From Thalassolituus sp. UBA674 (GTDB lineage: Bacteria; Pseudomonadota; Gammaproteobacteria; Pseudomonadales; Oceanobacteraceae): a stretch of 64,000 nt of DNA. The position numbers and the translations under genes are program-made. The notes under the pieces are model-generated. The model saw only the letters and a program-made list of their open reading frames with translations. It made no database searches and was not told the origin of the DNA. Positions within the stretch are counted from its first letter, which is position 1. Every line of letters starts with the position of its first letter. Below, piece after piece: positions 45,183-54,298 of the stretch. The DNA is taken from NCBI GenBank assembly GCA_002298335.1, contig DBNK01000025.1:1-64000 (forward strand), written 5' to 3'.

Positions 45183-47757
45183 CTGCTGACAACGGATTGA
45201 GAACTACACTGACATATCTACCGCTTCCTGCTGGGTCTCCAGGAAAAACAATACCGTATCCAACAACGTGGTCTGCAGCGTTAAGCTTCTCTCTGTTAAC
45301 CGAGGTTGAAACAGAATCTTTATCTATACAATAAAGTATAAGGAGAGGATTTTTTATCCGATCATTACGCCACTTTTTAACAGATTGCCATTTACGAGGA
45401 ATACTATCCGGCAGTGGTTCTTCACAATCGGTTATCACGTCCATCAGAGACATTAAGGCTTTAATATCCGCTGTTTTATCTGTGCCCGAACGTAATTTCG
45501 CCCGATTTACTAAAGCTGGATCAGGTATAATACCCAGTGGTTTTCCTGATGTCTTAACATTTCGTTTATTAGGCTGGAATAAAACAACATTCCAAGATTC
45601 CATGTTTTTCCAATTTTTATCGATAAAATTGATAAGAAATTCAGGCTGAAGTTCTTTATGGTCTTCGTGAACCTGGTAGGAGTTAAAAAAATCTTTAACG
45701 AGTCCGGCTGTTACACCCTGGTATACATAGTGAGATTTTAAAGTCGCTGATTTTAGACCAGACTTCTCCGCTGTGGAAATCAAATCTGCTGCAGCTTTCC
45801 AGTTGTTCAGAAGCAGATTTTTTTCATCCGTATAAAATTTGAATGTCTGGCGGTGCTGTCCACTAAAGTTAATATCACATGCCTGTGAATTACGCATTTT
45901 GTTTCTTGCCGTGATCTGCATCCCAGGAATCTGTCGAATACGGACAGCAAAATCCATTGGCGTCATGCCCGGCTGCTCAATGTATTGCTGGATATCAGCC
46001 CTGACTTCCGCTTCAATATTGGCCATGTCCCTGAATGCTATTGCAATATCTTCGGGCATCCAGATTCTGGGAATATCTTCATAACCCCGGCGGTATCCAA
46101 ACCAGCGGCCCATCTGAAGCAATGTATCGTATTGGTTCGTAGATCGGATAAAGTAGCTGACAGACAGTCCTTCCAGTGTGAGGCCCCTTGAAAGTACCGT
46201 ACCGCCGACAACGAGGTAAATTTTATCTCCGCCACTGTAGTCAATGCGGTCTTCAGTATCGCTTTCTCCGTTCTCAATCGGATATTGGAGTTCGTCCAGT
46301 ACTTGTTTAATAAATGGTTTCAGGTCTTCAATGGAAGACTCAAATGGTTTGCCTGCTCTGCCACTTTCTCCTGACCAGATCTCCTCCATTAAATGACCGG
46401 TAGTACCGGATGCATTTATGAGTGAGTTCTTGTTCGATGCAATCCACTGACGGATGATTTTAGAAACACGTGTATGCAGAACGGTATAAACAGATGTATG
46501 AACCAACATCGTTATGTGGCCTGATAAATTCCTGCGCAGCCTATCAGCAGAAGACATAATGAAATAGATAACTGCCTCACTAAGACTGTCAGGCATACCC
46601 GGGTAAAAGTCCTCTCTACTTATTTCAGCCTTTTTATGGTCAATCAGTGGGAGTTCCTCAGGCGGGATATAGCGGATCATGTCCAGGCCTTCCTCAGAAG
46701 AGTCTGGATTTTCGGCGTCAATAGGGTCTCTCCCGAAAAGCTGTGCTGCACCAAAATAACCATTGGGTTGCGAAAGGCTGGTTATGAAATTCTTAGGATA
46801 CAGGTCATCTAATTGCCCATCTTCAACGGGGTAAGGGTTGATAAGCACGTTTGCAAATGGCGTTGCTGTATATCCTACGTAGGTAATTGCCGGAATTTCT
46901 TTTGTAATTTTTCTTATAAGAGCATTAATTGCGGTGAGATCCTTTTCTTCATCGCTTTTACCGCTGTTTACACTTGCAGAATCACATTCGTCATCAATGA
47001 CAAGAACACGCATTCCATTTTTAATGACAGATGACGTATCTGCTAGTGTTTGAAGAAGTTTTTTCAGGGGGGATACATTTTTCTTCAATACTGCGAGATT
47101 AGCAGATCCGGGGGCTATCCTCGGAAAACCTCCATTGGCTAACCTGCGGAAATCACCATCATCATCACCGCTAGTCAGCCTGTTCCATTTTGTTGGTTCT
47201 CTGTTTACCAGATCTTCTTCCATTCGCATCTGAGTCTGCTTGCGCAGCGCATTGGTCAAGCCGGCCAGAATGATTACGAAGTTATAACCAGCATCTACCG
47301 CCTTAGCGATAGTTGCGGTCATGTTTGCTGTTTTCCCACTCTGAACGTAGCCGACTACGAGTCCCCGATAAGAAAACTTATCTTTCAATGGATTTGCCAA
47401 AAGGGACACTACTTCTGTCGATTCAGCGTCGATACTTCTGATGGTATCAGGCGCCCAATTTTTCGTGTATTCGAGGTAGTTGGCTAGCCGATGCCAGTTG
47501 TGATGGTTTTCTTCAGTTCCAAAATACCAGTCTTCATGAACATCATAAATTGAATGTTTCTGGAGATTTTCAGTCTTGACCTCTGTGGCCTGAATATGTG
47601 CATAAGCGTCTTCTATGGCTTGCAAATTCTCATTATCCAAGGCCCCGACACTTGAAAGAAGATCTTTTAGTTGCTGTACAGCCGTTTCGAGATTGCCAGT
47701 AGAAGCGCGGTTTGATTTGATTTGATGGACGTAGGTGTCAATTTTAGGGGAGCTCAT
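45163..47757 (-). CDS. Z1-domain superfamily II ATPase
   Basis: An 864-residue helicase-like protein. Walker A reads GYVQSGKTANMTATIA (about 136-151), Walker B VLVIDDECDSASVN (about 250-262), followed by a motif III-like YVGYTATPFANVLINPY. The Z1 domain proper shows LVVGGTVLSRGLTLEGLSV and then DTLLQMGRWFGYRRGYEDIP (about 530-580). Z1 proteins accompany MutL-like ATPases and PD-(D/E)XK proteins in restriction-type defence. The ATG at 47757 has AAGG immediately before it, a short spacing; no better start was found. First gene of a five-gene overlapping operon, 76 bp after dcm. Confidence 0.9.
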   Translation of the reverse strand: MSSPKIDTYVHQIKSNRASTGNLETAVQQLKDLLSSVGALDNENLQAIEDAYAHIQATEVKTENLQKHSIYDVHEDWYFGTEENHHNWHRLANYLEYTKNWAPDTIRSIDAESTEVVSLLANPLKDKFSYRGLVVGYVQSGKTANMTATIAKAVDAGYNFVIILAGLTNALRKQTQMRMEEDLVNREPTKWNRLTSGDDDGDFRRLANGGFPRIAPGSANLAVLKKNVSPLKKLLQTLADTSSVIKNGMRVLVIDDECDSASVNSGKSDEEKDLTAINALIRKITKEIPAITYVGYTATPFANVLINPYPVEDGQLDDLYPKNFITSLSQPNGYFGAAQLFGRDPIDAENPDSSEEGLDMIRYIPPEELPLIDHKKAEISREDFYPGMPDSLSEAVIYFIMSSADRLRRNLSGHITMLVHTSVYTVLHTRVSKIIRQWIASNKNSLINASGTTGHLMEEIWSGESGRAGKPFESSIEDLKPFIKQVLDELQYPIENGESDTEDRIDYSGGDKIYLVVGGTVLSRGLTLEGLSVSYFIRSTNQYDTLLQMGRWFGYRRGYEDIPRIWMPEDIAIAFRDMANIEAEVRADIQQYIEQPGMTPMDFAVRIRQIPGMQITARNKMRNSQACDINFSGQHRQTFKFYTDEKNLLLNNWKAAADLISTAEKSGLKSATLKSHYVYQGVTAGLVKDFFNSYQVHEDHKELQPEFLINFIDKNWKNMESWNVVLFQPNKRNVKTSGKPLGIIPDPALVNRAKLRSGTDKTADIKALMSLMDVITDCEEPLPDSIPRKWQSVKKWRNDRIKNPLLILYCIDKDSVSTSVNREKLNAADHVVGYGIVFPGDPAGSGRYVSVVLNPLSADDEDDD

Positions 47758-47833
47758 CCTTGCGGCCTTTGACTATCTGCTTAGCAATTAAGCCATTCTG
47801 ATAGAAAGGTTTATTAGTTACAAGAATGACTGT

Positions 47834-49411
47834 CTATTTTATGATCTTCGCTACTATAGCAGCCAGTTTCACAGCCAAATACGGAGGCACCGCATTCCCA
47901 ACCTGAACATATTGTTCAGTTCGGTTTCCTTCAAAGAAGTAGTTGTCCGGGAAGGTCTGAATACGGGCAGCCTCCCGAACCGTTAGACTTCTGCATTGAG
48001 TAGGGTCGGGGTGTATGAAGTAATGCCCGTCTTTCGAGATATGGCTGGTTACGGTTGTCGCCGGCCGACCATAGCGCTGCACGCGGAAGCGATCTGCGAA
48101 TTTTCCAGTCTTCCAGTTCGCATGATTTGGCGCCAGACACTCTGGATAGTCTTCTGATTTTGGGAACGGCTTGTCTGTGTCGCCATGGATTTCAGGCAAC
48201 GCCCAGCATGCGCTGAACAGGTAGCGGCCAAGGTCGCTGTTCATATGTCCGCGCGATTCATGATTCAGAACTTTCTTTGGTTTATCTGTAGTCAGCCACC
48301 GCTTCAGATTTTGTGGTACATCATTACTGATAGCTGGCTTATCGTAGTTCATAGCTTTCGTGGGTGCATCACTTCTTAATCTGGCCAGTGAAGCACTCAT
48401 TGCACCCAAGACATCACCGTAGTGTTTATTTGATTTCAGTTCATTACGGACAAGGCGAAAGTTTTGAGCGACAACATCACGCCAGGCATCGCTGCTATCA
48501 CCTTGTTTCGATAGTTTACTACGCAGAGCTGGCAAGCCAGCGAGCATGCTTTCAATAGGTACTTGTTCTGCTGGCTTTAGTTGTTCTGGAGATGATGCAT
48601 TCAGAACATCCTCCGAGATTCCAAGCAGAATCACACGGTGCCGGGTCTGAGGTATGCCAAACTCCTCTGCGCGAATAATGAAGTCGTGATGATTGCTGTA
48701 TCCGGTAGACACCAGATCTTTACTATCCGGTGCTTTCACGAAGGAGAATATGCGGTAGCTCTTACCGTTTTTCTGGTTTTCGATGATAGCAGCAGGGTTT
48801 GTCAGGTCACTCAGTATTTTGGGAAAGATCAGTTCACCGTCTACCTTAGATGACAGAATTCCTTTTACGTTTTCCATAACAAATACATCAGGCTCAATAA
48901 TTGAAAGAACCTGGAGGTATTCTTTGTACAGAAAATGTCTGTGATCTTCTTTAGCATTGTATTCTTTGATGCCCATGTTGCGTGCGCGCCCGACCAGGGA
49001 GTACGCCTGACAAGGCGGGCCACCAATTACGATCCATGGCTCACCTTTGTGCTCTTTTTTGAGCGCATGAAGACGTTTATGAATTCGCTCGTTATCGTCT
49101 CCGAGCGCTGTGGGCTGGCCCATAGTTTCGCGTATAGCATCTGCCCACTCAGCAGGGTGCTGTTCTATCAGGGAGTCTTTAGATATGCGGCCTTCCACGT
49201 AATCGAAGTAAGCTTTGGTTTTGCCCTGCGCTATTAGCTTCCGGAACATGGCTCTCAGCGTGAGGGTTCGGTGGGCACTGCTTTCTTTTTCAACAGACAT
49301 ACGGATCTGAAAAGGTCTTTCACCATCGTTGTCAGTGAACGAGCTGAAGCCTTCTCCAAGGCCACCCGGGCCGGCGAAAAGGTCGATGATGTTGATCTGT
49401 TGCTTTTTCAT
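47834..49411 (-). CDS. dcm: DNA cytosine-5 methyltransferase
   Basis: A 525-residue C5 methyltransferase. Motif I is DLFAGPGGLGEGFSSF, motif IV with catalytic cysteine is GGPPCQAYSLVGRARN, motif VI is FVMENVKGIL, motif IX/X is QVGNAVPPYLAVKLA. A target-recognition region lies between about 330 and 430. It differs from solitary Dcm by length and AT-rich codon use. It is divergent from vsr (71 bp between starts) and upstream of the Z1 operon on the same strand, so it probably supplies the modification that marks self DNA, as in restriction systems with Z1/MutL components. Confidence 0.93.
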   Translation of the reverse strand: MKKQQINIIDLFAGPGGLGEGFSSFTDNDGERPFQIRMSVEKESSAHRTLTLRAMFRKLIAQGKTKAYFDYVEGRISKDSLIEQHPAEWADAIRETMGQPTALGDDNERIHKRLHALKKEHKGEPWIVIGGPPCQAYSLVGRARNMGIKEYNAKEDHRHFLYKEYLQVLSIIEPDVFVMENVKGILSSKVDGELIFPKILSDLTNPAAIIENQKNGKSYRIFSFVKAPDSKDLVSTGYSNHHDFIIRAEEFGIPQTRHRVILLGISEDVLNASSPEQLKPAEQVPIESMLAGLPALRSKLSKQGDSSDAWRDVVAQNFRLVRNELKSNKHYGDVLGAMSASLARLRSDAPTKAMNYDKPAISNDVPQNLKRWLTTDKPKKVLNHESRGHMNSDLGRYLFSACWALPEIHGDTDKPFPKSEDYPECLAPNHANWKTGKFADRFRVQRYGRPATTVTSHISKDGHYFIHPDPTQCRSLTVREAARIQTFPDNYFFEGNRTEQYVQVGNAVPPYLAVKLAAIVAKIIK

Positions 49412-49482
49412 GTAGAAGCACTTCCTGATTGTGCGGCAGAATAAAGCTCTTTGGTTCTAAATTCCAGGTTAAGAAAGGTCTG

Positions 49483-49938
49483 ATGTCAGACGTTCACTCT
49501 CCTTCTGCCCGCAGCCGGAATATGTCGGCAATCCGGGGTAAAGACACAAAGCCGGAAATGCTGATCCGACGGGTTTTGCATGCCCGTGGCTTCCGTTACC
49601 GGTTGCACAGCCGCAAGCTGCCAGGCTCTCCAGATCTTGTATTCCCCAAATATCATGCCGTTATACTGATACATGGCTGTTTCTGGCATATGCATGAATG
49701 CGAAGCCTTCCGTTGGCCTTCTTCCCGGGCGGAGTGGTGGCGTGACAAACTCATGGCAAATCACGTCAGGGATCTCCGGAATGTGGATGAGCTCCAGAAG
49801 CAGGGCTGGCGCGTTGCGATTGTCTGGGAATGCTCGCTCCGGGGAAAGGTGAGGCTTTCAGAACAATCTCTGGCCTCAGCTCTGGTTGAATGGCTCAGGT
49901 CTGATGTCAGACTGCTCAGTATTCCTCACGATGTCTGA
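49483..49938 (+). CDS. vsr: Very short patch repair endonuclease
   Basis: Vsr nicks next to T:G mismatches that arise when 5-methylcytosine deaminates, so it protects Dcm sites. The 151-residue protein starts MSDVHSPSARSRNMSAIRGK (RBS AAGG before 49483). Conserved segments: DTKPEMLIRRVLHARGFRYR, then LPGSPDLVFPKYHAVILIHG (catalytic aspartate in SPDLVF) and CFWHMHECEAFRWPSS with zinc-binding histidine and cysteines. Frame is open to 49429 without similarity. The stop overlaps the convergent SOS-box gene by 23 bp. Confidence 0.93.
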   Translation: MSDVHSPSARSRNMSAIRGKDTKPEMLIRRVLHARGFRYRLHSRKLPGSPDLVFPKYHAVILIHGCFWHMHECEAFRWPSSRAEWWRDKLMANHVRDLRNVDELQKQGWRVAIVWECSLRGKVRLSEQSLASALVEWLRSDVRLLSIPHDV

Positions 49939-50287
49939 CAAGGGCTCGTGTTTTCAGCCAGTCTTCTGCCGCTTCAATAATCCGGTTTAAAAGCACGCAC
50001 TGATTATTAACAGTCAGGTCCGGCCAGTCTGAAAAGCTGCCTGCGAGGGGATCAGGATGTTGCTCATCAATGAGATACATATTGGCATCCACAGCTTCAT
50101 GTAATTCAGAAAAGGCTGAGACATCAGGAGAGTGCACGCCCCGCAGAATATCTTCCCGGATCATTTCTATCGCCACAGACGATCTGTACCTGACGATGCT
50201 TTCAAGGCAGACAGGGTCGGGAGTTTCAGTTTTTGGTGTAAAGTTGCCAGCGTCCAGCAGCACGGATACGTTGCGGGTGATGTCCAT
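49916..50287 (-). CDS. Small unknown protein under a LexA box
   Basis: A 123-residue acidic protein I do not recognise. No membrane segment or zinc motif. The ATG at 50287 has a strong ribosome site (AAGGAGATTGAT before ATG), and a near-consensus LexA operator lies 13 bp upstream of the start codon, so it should be induced by DNA damage. Segments include MDITRNVSVLLDAGNFTPKT and a helical IRYRSSVAIEMIREDILRG-like stretch. Its C-terminal codons overlap vsr by 23 bp on the opposite strand. It may be a regulator, inhibitor or toxin associated with the island; that is inference. Confidence 0.75.
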   Translation of the reverse strand: MDITRNVSVLLDAGNFTPKTETPDPVCLESIVRYRSSVAIEMIREDILRGVHSPDVSAFSELHEAVDANMYLIDEQHPDPLAGSFSDWPDLTVNNQCVLLNRIIEAAEDWLKTRALVRHREEY

Positions 50288-50300
50288 ATCAATCTCCTTG

Positions 50301-50320
50301 TACTGTATTTAAATACAGTA
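50301..50320. promoter_or_regulatory. LexA (SOS) box
   Basis: The perfect 20-bp palindrome TACTGTATTTAAATACAGTA fits the gammaproteobacterial LexA consensus CTG(N10)CAG with the preferred flanking TA. It is placed 13 bp before the start codon of the minus-strand gene at 49916-50287, overlapping the likely promoter. Confidence 0.88.
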
Positions 50321-50398
50321 TAAAAAAGGAACCATTCTGTAAAGCTGAATTTATTTTCATTTAGATAATATTATGCCAAATAAGAAATGTATGGTTAT

Positions 50399-50768
50399 TC
50401 AGAATAAGTCAGCCCGAATTCTTCCCTGCCATCCCGTCACGGCTGCCATCAACGCTGCGATTACTAACAGCAGAGCACTTGCGATAAAGGTCACGAGGTG
50501 GCCGCCGCCATAAAATAAGATCCCGCCAACCGTTGAACCAAGGATGATCGACATCTGAATAATGGCGACCATAGTCCGTCTCCGGCGTCGTTTGGGAGTG
50601 TCTGTACCGATCGGGCCAACCAAGCGCCCGGGATGGATCAATCACGACTGTGCCTGCCAGCCCGTTGATGCCGATCAGGAGCAGGATGGCAGGCCAGACG
50701 ACGGTGGTAGGAACCACGGGCATCAGGCAACCCCGGAGAGCTGCAACGACGTGGTCGGATGCGATCAC
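50399..50768 (-). pseudogene. Remnant of an MFS transporter
   Basis: Two overlapping minus-strand frames together look like the C-terminal third of a major facilitator transporter. The upstream frame has a membrane segment (VVWPAILLLIGINGLAGTVV), then a frameshift near 50641; the second frame continues with IQMSIILGSTVGGILFYGGG and FIASALLLVIAALMAAVTG. The AT-to-GC shift and the broken frame indicate decay; the N-terminal two thirds are missing. Confidence 0.6.
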
Positions 50769-50846
50769 ATGGATCTCCGACCCGTTAAGACGGTGCGATA
50801 AAAGTCACCGTTTTCTGCTTTGACATTTACATACCGCGCTTCTGGT

Positions 50847-51500
50847 CTATGATTCCTGTTCCTGTCGCCGTGTTTCTGATGATGCGTTGTCGCTGTTGCT
50901 GCGGTTTTCGTGTCGTCTGACCCAGGCGCTGACAAAGGCGGCACCGAGCAGTTTGCCGAATACCGACATCAGCCAGTTGGGAAAGGTCAGGAAGCCGGCG
51001 CCGAACAGGAAGACGGTGGTATCGAGTGGGGCGGCAAACAGGCTGGAGAGCATCACCCGTGTCGACAGGCGGTAACGGGTGAAGGTAAACAGTAACCAGT
51101 CGAGTAATTCGGCAATGGCAAAGGCACTGGCTGAGGCAATAGCGATCTGTGGGTTGGCGTAATAAAAAGACCAGCCGACACCGATCACCATGGCCACCAG
51201 AACCTTGTGCTGCATTTCGCGCTGGGCAAAGTCGCGCACCACCAGGATCAGGCCGGTGACGATGGTGACGGGATTGAAGCCGAATTCCGGTGCAAACGGC
51301 AGCTGCCACTGGGGCGCCCAGCCGAAGCTCCAGTTCACAAAAGGGATCAGTGCCACATAGACCATGCCCCAGACACGCCCACCCAGGCGCCAGATCAGCA
51401 GGGCCGTGACGGCGTAGCAGAGCAGGACCAGAGGCAGGTGGTCAGGATCGCGGTAGGCAACCGCATTGATGAGGCCTTCGTGAAACGCACTCACCGGCAC
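50847..51500 (-). CDS. VUT/YhhQ-type transporter (queuosine-precursor family)
   Basis: A 217-residue membrane protein with about six membrane segments. The core VRDFAQREM with YYANPQIAIASASAFAIAEL and LDWLLFTFTRYRLSTRVMLS, then APLDTTVFLFGAGFL, is the vitamin uptake (VUT) pattern shared with E. coli YhhQ, which imports a queuosine precursor; the substrate here is uncertain. It probably starts at GTG 51500. The C-terminus is a charged tail (RRHENRSNSDNASSETRRQE). GC-rich, so back in chromosomal-type sequence. Confidence 0.8.
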   Translation of the reverse strand: MPVSAFHEGLINAVAYRDPDHLPLVLLCYAVTALLIWRLGGRVWGMVYVALIPFVNWSFGWAPQWQLPFAPEFGFNPVTIVTGLILVVRDFAQREMQHKVLVAMVIGVGWSFYYANPQIAIASASAFAIAELLDWLLFTFTRYRLSTRVMLSSLFAAPLDTTVFLFGAGFLTFPNWLMSVFGKLLGAAFVSAWVRRHENRSNSDNASSETRRQEQES

Positions 51501-51638
51501 TGGCCCGCGGAATGAAGAGGCATGATGGAATGCGCTTCAGATAGCAGGAAAAGGGTCACATTGTCCTCCGTGGTCATCTTTACTCGCTGTTGTGAATCGG
51601 CTATACAAAAAGGAATGGAGAAATACTCATGATATTTC

Positions 51639-53201
51639 ATGAGCCAGACGGATTTTTACTTATCGGACCCCTCGCCAACATCTATGTCGGATTCTAATTG
51701 TCCCTATTGTCAGTCAGATCGTCAGCTCGCTACCCATGCGGGTCCGATGGGTTATTACGTTGAATGTGGCGAGTGCCTTGCCCGGGGGCCTCTGGGCGAA
51801 ACCGATCAGAGCGCACTGGATGCCTGGAATGCAGCCCACGGCCGTCAGCATCTGCTGCAATCTCTGCTGGATGCCTCACCAGATGTGATTCTGGTGAAAG
51901 ACGATCAGTGCCGCTTTCTGATGGCTAATGAGGCGCTGGCCCGACTCTATAACGCCACACCGGCAGACATGATCGGCAAACGCGACGCTGACTTCAATGA
52001 CAATGAAGAGCAGACCCGCTTTTTCGACGAGAACGTGCAGGCTGTACTGGCCAGAGGGGAAGCCGAAATCGTTGAAGAGAGCGCCACAGACGCCGTGAGT
52101 GGAGAAGTCCGCTATTACCGCTCCCTGAAAAAACCCATTGTCCTGCAGCCGGGTTCGCGCAAAGCCCTGCTGGTGATAGCACACGACATTACCGATCTGA
52201 AACTGCGCCTGCTGGATATTGCTGAGCGTGAGCGGCGCTACGACTATGCCATGAACGCTGCCGGTGAAGGCATCTGGGACTGGCAGATCGAGCAGGGTGT
52301 GGTGCGGCACAATGACACCTGGGGGGAGATCCTGGGTTATGAAGACATGTCGAAACATCCGATGGAGTTCTTCAGCAACCTGATTCACCCGGATGATGCC
52401 CCTGCCATGGAGCAGCGAATCACAGAGGCGCTGCAGGTCAGCGATACTTATGAAAGTGAGCATCGTCTGCGCTGTGCCGATGGCTCTTACATCTGGGCAC
52501 TGGACCGTGGACGTGTGGTGGAACGCGGTGCCGATGGTCAGCCACTGCGTATGGTAGGGAGCTTTTCCGATGTCACTGCCCGCCGTGAGGCAGAGGACAG
52601 CCTGCGTGTTGTCAGCCGCGAACTGGAAAAGACCAACGCCCGGCTGGAACAGTTGGTCAGCGAGCGCACCGCCGAGCTGGAGGCTCTCAACCTGAAGCTG
52701 GAGCGTATGGTCCGTCAGGATACGCTGACTGGCCTTGCCAACCGTTTTGCGGCTGAAGATGAGCTGGCCACCTACTTCGCCAATCTGCGTGATGAGAACC
52801 AGACGTTTGCTCTGATGCTGGTCGATATCGATCACTTCAAACGGGTTAATGATACCTACGGGCACCAGGTGGGTGATAAAGCCTTGTGTCATATTGCTCA
52901 TGAGATGAGCCAGGTGGTGAATGGCGGCGGATTTATTGCCCGCTTCGGTGGTGAAGAATTCCTGATTCTGTATCCGTCGACAGCACCTGCTGAGTCTTTG
53001 TCATGGGCACAGAATCTGGTCGACAGTGTGGCCGCAACGCGGGTGCCGGGTCCGGAAGAAATTCACCTGACTATCAGCATCGGACTGCTGTTTCTGGACA
53101 ATGGTGAACTGGCCAAACGTGAAGCCATCCGGCGCGTGGATGAGTATCTTTATCAGGCCAAAGCCGATGGCCGTAATTGTGTACGCACTCAGCCGGAATA
53201 A
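51639..53201 (+). CDS. Lar-type zinc ribbon / PAS / GGDEF diguanylate cyclase
   Basis: A 520-residue soluble protein. Residues 20-66 form a four-cysteine zinc ribbon (C21, C24, C43, C46) ending in ARGPLGETDQSALDAWN, the pattern of Lar-type restriction-alleviation proteins of phages. Two PAS domains follow (about 72-185, SLLDASPDVILVKDDQCRFL; and 200-315, with DWQIEQGVVRHNDTWGEILG and the PAC motif). A coiled linker (about 320-360) leads to the GGDEF domain with active site GGEEF (437-441), so diguanylate cyclase activity is expected. No membrane segment. An internal ATG at 51684 is an alternative start. The Lar-PAS-GGDEF combination is unusual to my knowledge. Confidence 0.9.
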   Translation: MSQTDFYLSDPSPTSMSDSNCPYCQSDRQLATHAGPMGYYVECGECLARGPLGETDQSALDAWNAAHGRQHLLQSLLDASPDVILVKDDQCRFLMANEALARLYNATPADMIGKRDADFNDNEEQTRFFDENVQAVLARGEAEIVEESATDAVSGEVRYYRSLKKPIVLQPGSRKALLVIAHDITDLKLRLLDIAERERRYDYAMNAAGEGIWDWQIEQGVVRHNDTWGEILGYEDMSKHPMEFFSNLIHPDDAPAMEQRITEALQVSDTYESEHRLRCADGSYIWALDRGRVVERGADGQPLRMVGSFSDVTARREAEDSLRVVSRELEKTNARLEQLVSERTAELEALNLKLERMVRQDTLTGLANRFAAEDELATYFANLRDENQTFALMLVDIDHFKRVNDTYGHQVGDKALCHIAHEMSQVVNGGGFIARFGGEEFLILYPSTAPAESLSWAQNLVDSVAATRVPGPEEIHLTISIGLLFLDNGELAKREAIRRVDEYLYQAKADGRNCVRTQPE

Positions 53202-53227
53202 ATTCCGGCTTTCTGTTTTTTCTTCGT

Positions 53228-54070
53228 TTAAACCAGCTTGTAATTACTGTGCTCGGCTTCCCAGGCCTCGAGTAATTCACGGTTGTCGTGTTGCCACGGA
53301 TGAAAATCACGACGGAAATAATCGATGTATTCCTTCCAGATCAGCGGGAAAATTCCGGGCTTCGTCCAGAAAAAACGAAAGCCGCTTTTCAGACTCGACC
53401 ATTTGAATAATTTTTTATCACGCCAGAGAAAAACAGCGAGTAATTGCGTCTCCCGCAGTAAAAATGTGGTGGTAATAATCAGCATGTAAAAAATCCGTCG
53501 GCGGTACGGTAAATTGCAGTGCTGATACACATCAAAACACACGCCTTTATGTTCGGTTTCTTCGACTGCATGCCACTTCCATAATTCGCGGATGCGCGGG
53601 TCCATGCCTTCCAATAATTCAGGGTTAGTCAGCAACTGGTGCGCAAACATGGCCGTGAAGTGTTCGATGGCACAGGTGATGGCCAGACGGTGTGACGCAG
53701 GCAGAATTTTAGTGATGATTTTACGGCCACGGCGCTCCTGGCGCTCGATCTCGGTGGCCGGATATCCCAGCGTGTCCAGATACTCACTGAAGAGGTGGTG
53801 CTCGTTGCCATGAATGGCTTCCTGCTTGATGAAGTTCTTCACCTGCTCCTGCAGAACCGGGTCGCTGATCAGGTGTTCGTGGGCCCGCACAGAATCAATG
53901 AAGATGCGCTCCCCCTCCAGAAACAGGCAGGACAGTGCATTGAGCACATGCGTCTTCACCGGATCATTGTCGTACCAGTAGTGCGGCAGATCGCGGAAAT
54001 CAAAACCGAAATCCATCTTACGGCCGGAAAAATTCATGGAGGCACTGATGGCCTGGGCAGATTGAGTCAT
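53228..54070 (-). CDS. Ferritin-like metal-dependent hydrolase family protein
   Basis: A 280-residue protein of the predicted metal-dependent hydrolase family PF10118. Metal ligands are expected in FLEGERIFIDSVRAH, FIKQEAIHGNEHHLFSEYL, ITCAIEHFTAMFAH and WKWHAVEETEHKGVCFDVYQ, which together give the E/ExxH pattern of a di-iron helical bundle. A hydrophobic stretch (FYMLIITTTFLLRETQLLAVF) may be membrane-associated. The start at ATG 54070 has the ribosome site GAGG; a GTG two codons earlier is possible. Substrate unknown. Confidence 0.85.
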   Translation of the reverse strand: MTQSAQAISASMNFSGRKMDFGFDFRDLPHYWYDNDPVKTHVLNALSCLFLEGERIFIDSVRAHEHLISDPVLQEQVKNFIKQEAIHGNEHHLFSEYLDTLGYPATEIERQERRGRKIITKILPASHRLAITCAIEHFTAMFAHQLLTNPELLEGMDPRIRELWKWHAVEETEHKGVCFDVYQHCNLPYRRRIFYMLIITTTFLLRETQLLAVFLWRDKKLFKWSSLKSGFRFFWTKPGIFPLIWKEYIDYFRRDFHPWQHDNRELLEAWEAEHSNYKLV

Positions 54071-54298
54071 AACCACCTCGTCTTATTGTGGCATTACCTT
54101 AACTCCGGGCTTTCAGAGGGGACAGGTGCGCAAACGACAAGTTCGGGGTCGCTGCAGGCCTGACCGGGGTTATTTGAGTATAACGCTTCCCGGGAAATCA
54201 GCGTGGCTTGGTCTAACCTTAAAGAAAGTCACATAAGTGCGGTGTTGCTACGCGGCAGCCCGGGCTTTCAACGATTCGTTTAACAAGCAGGCCGGGTC

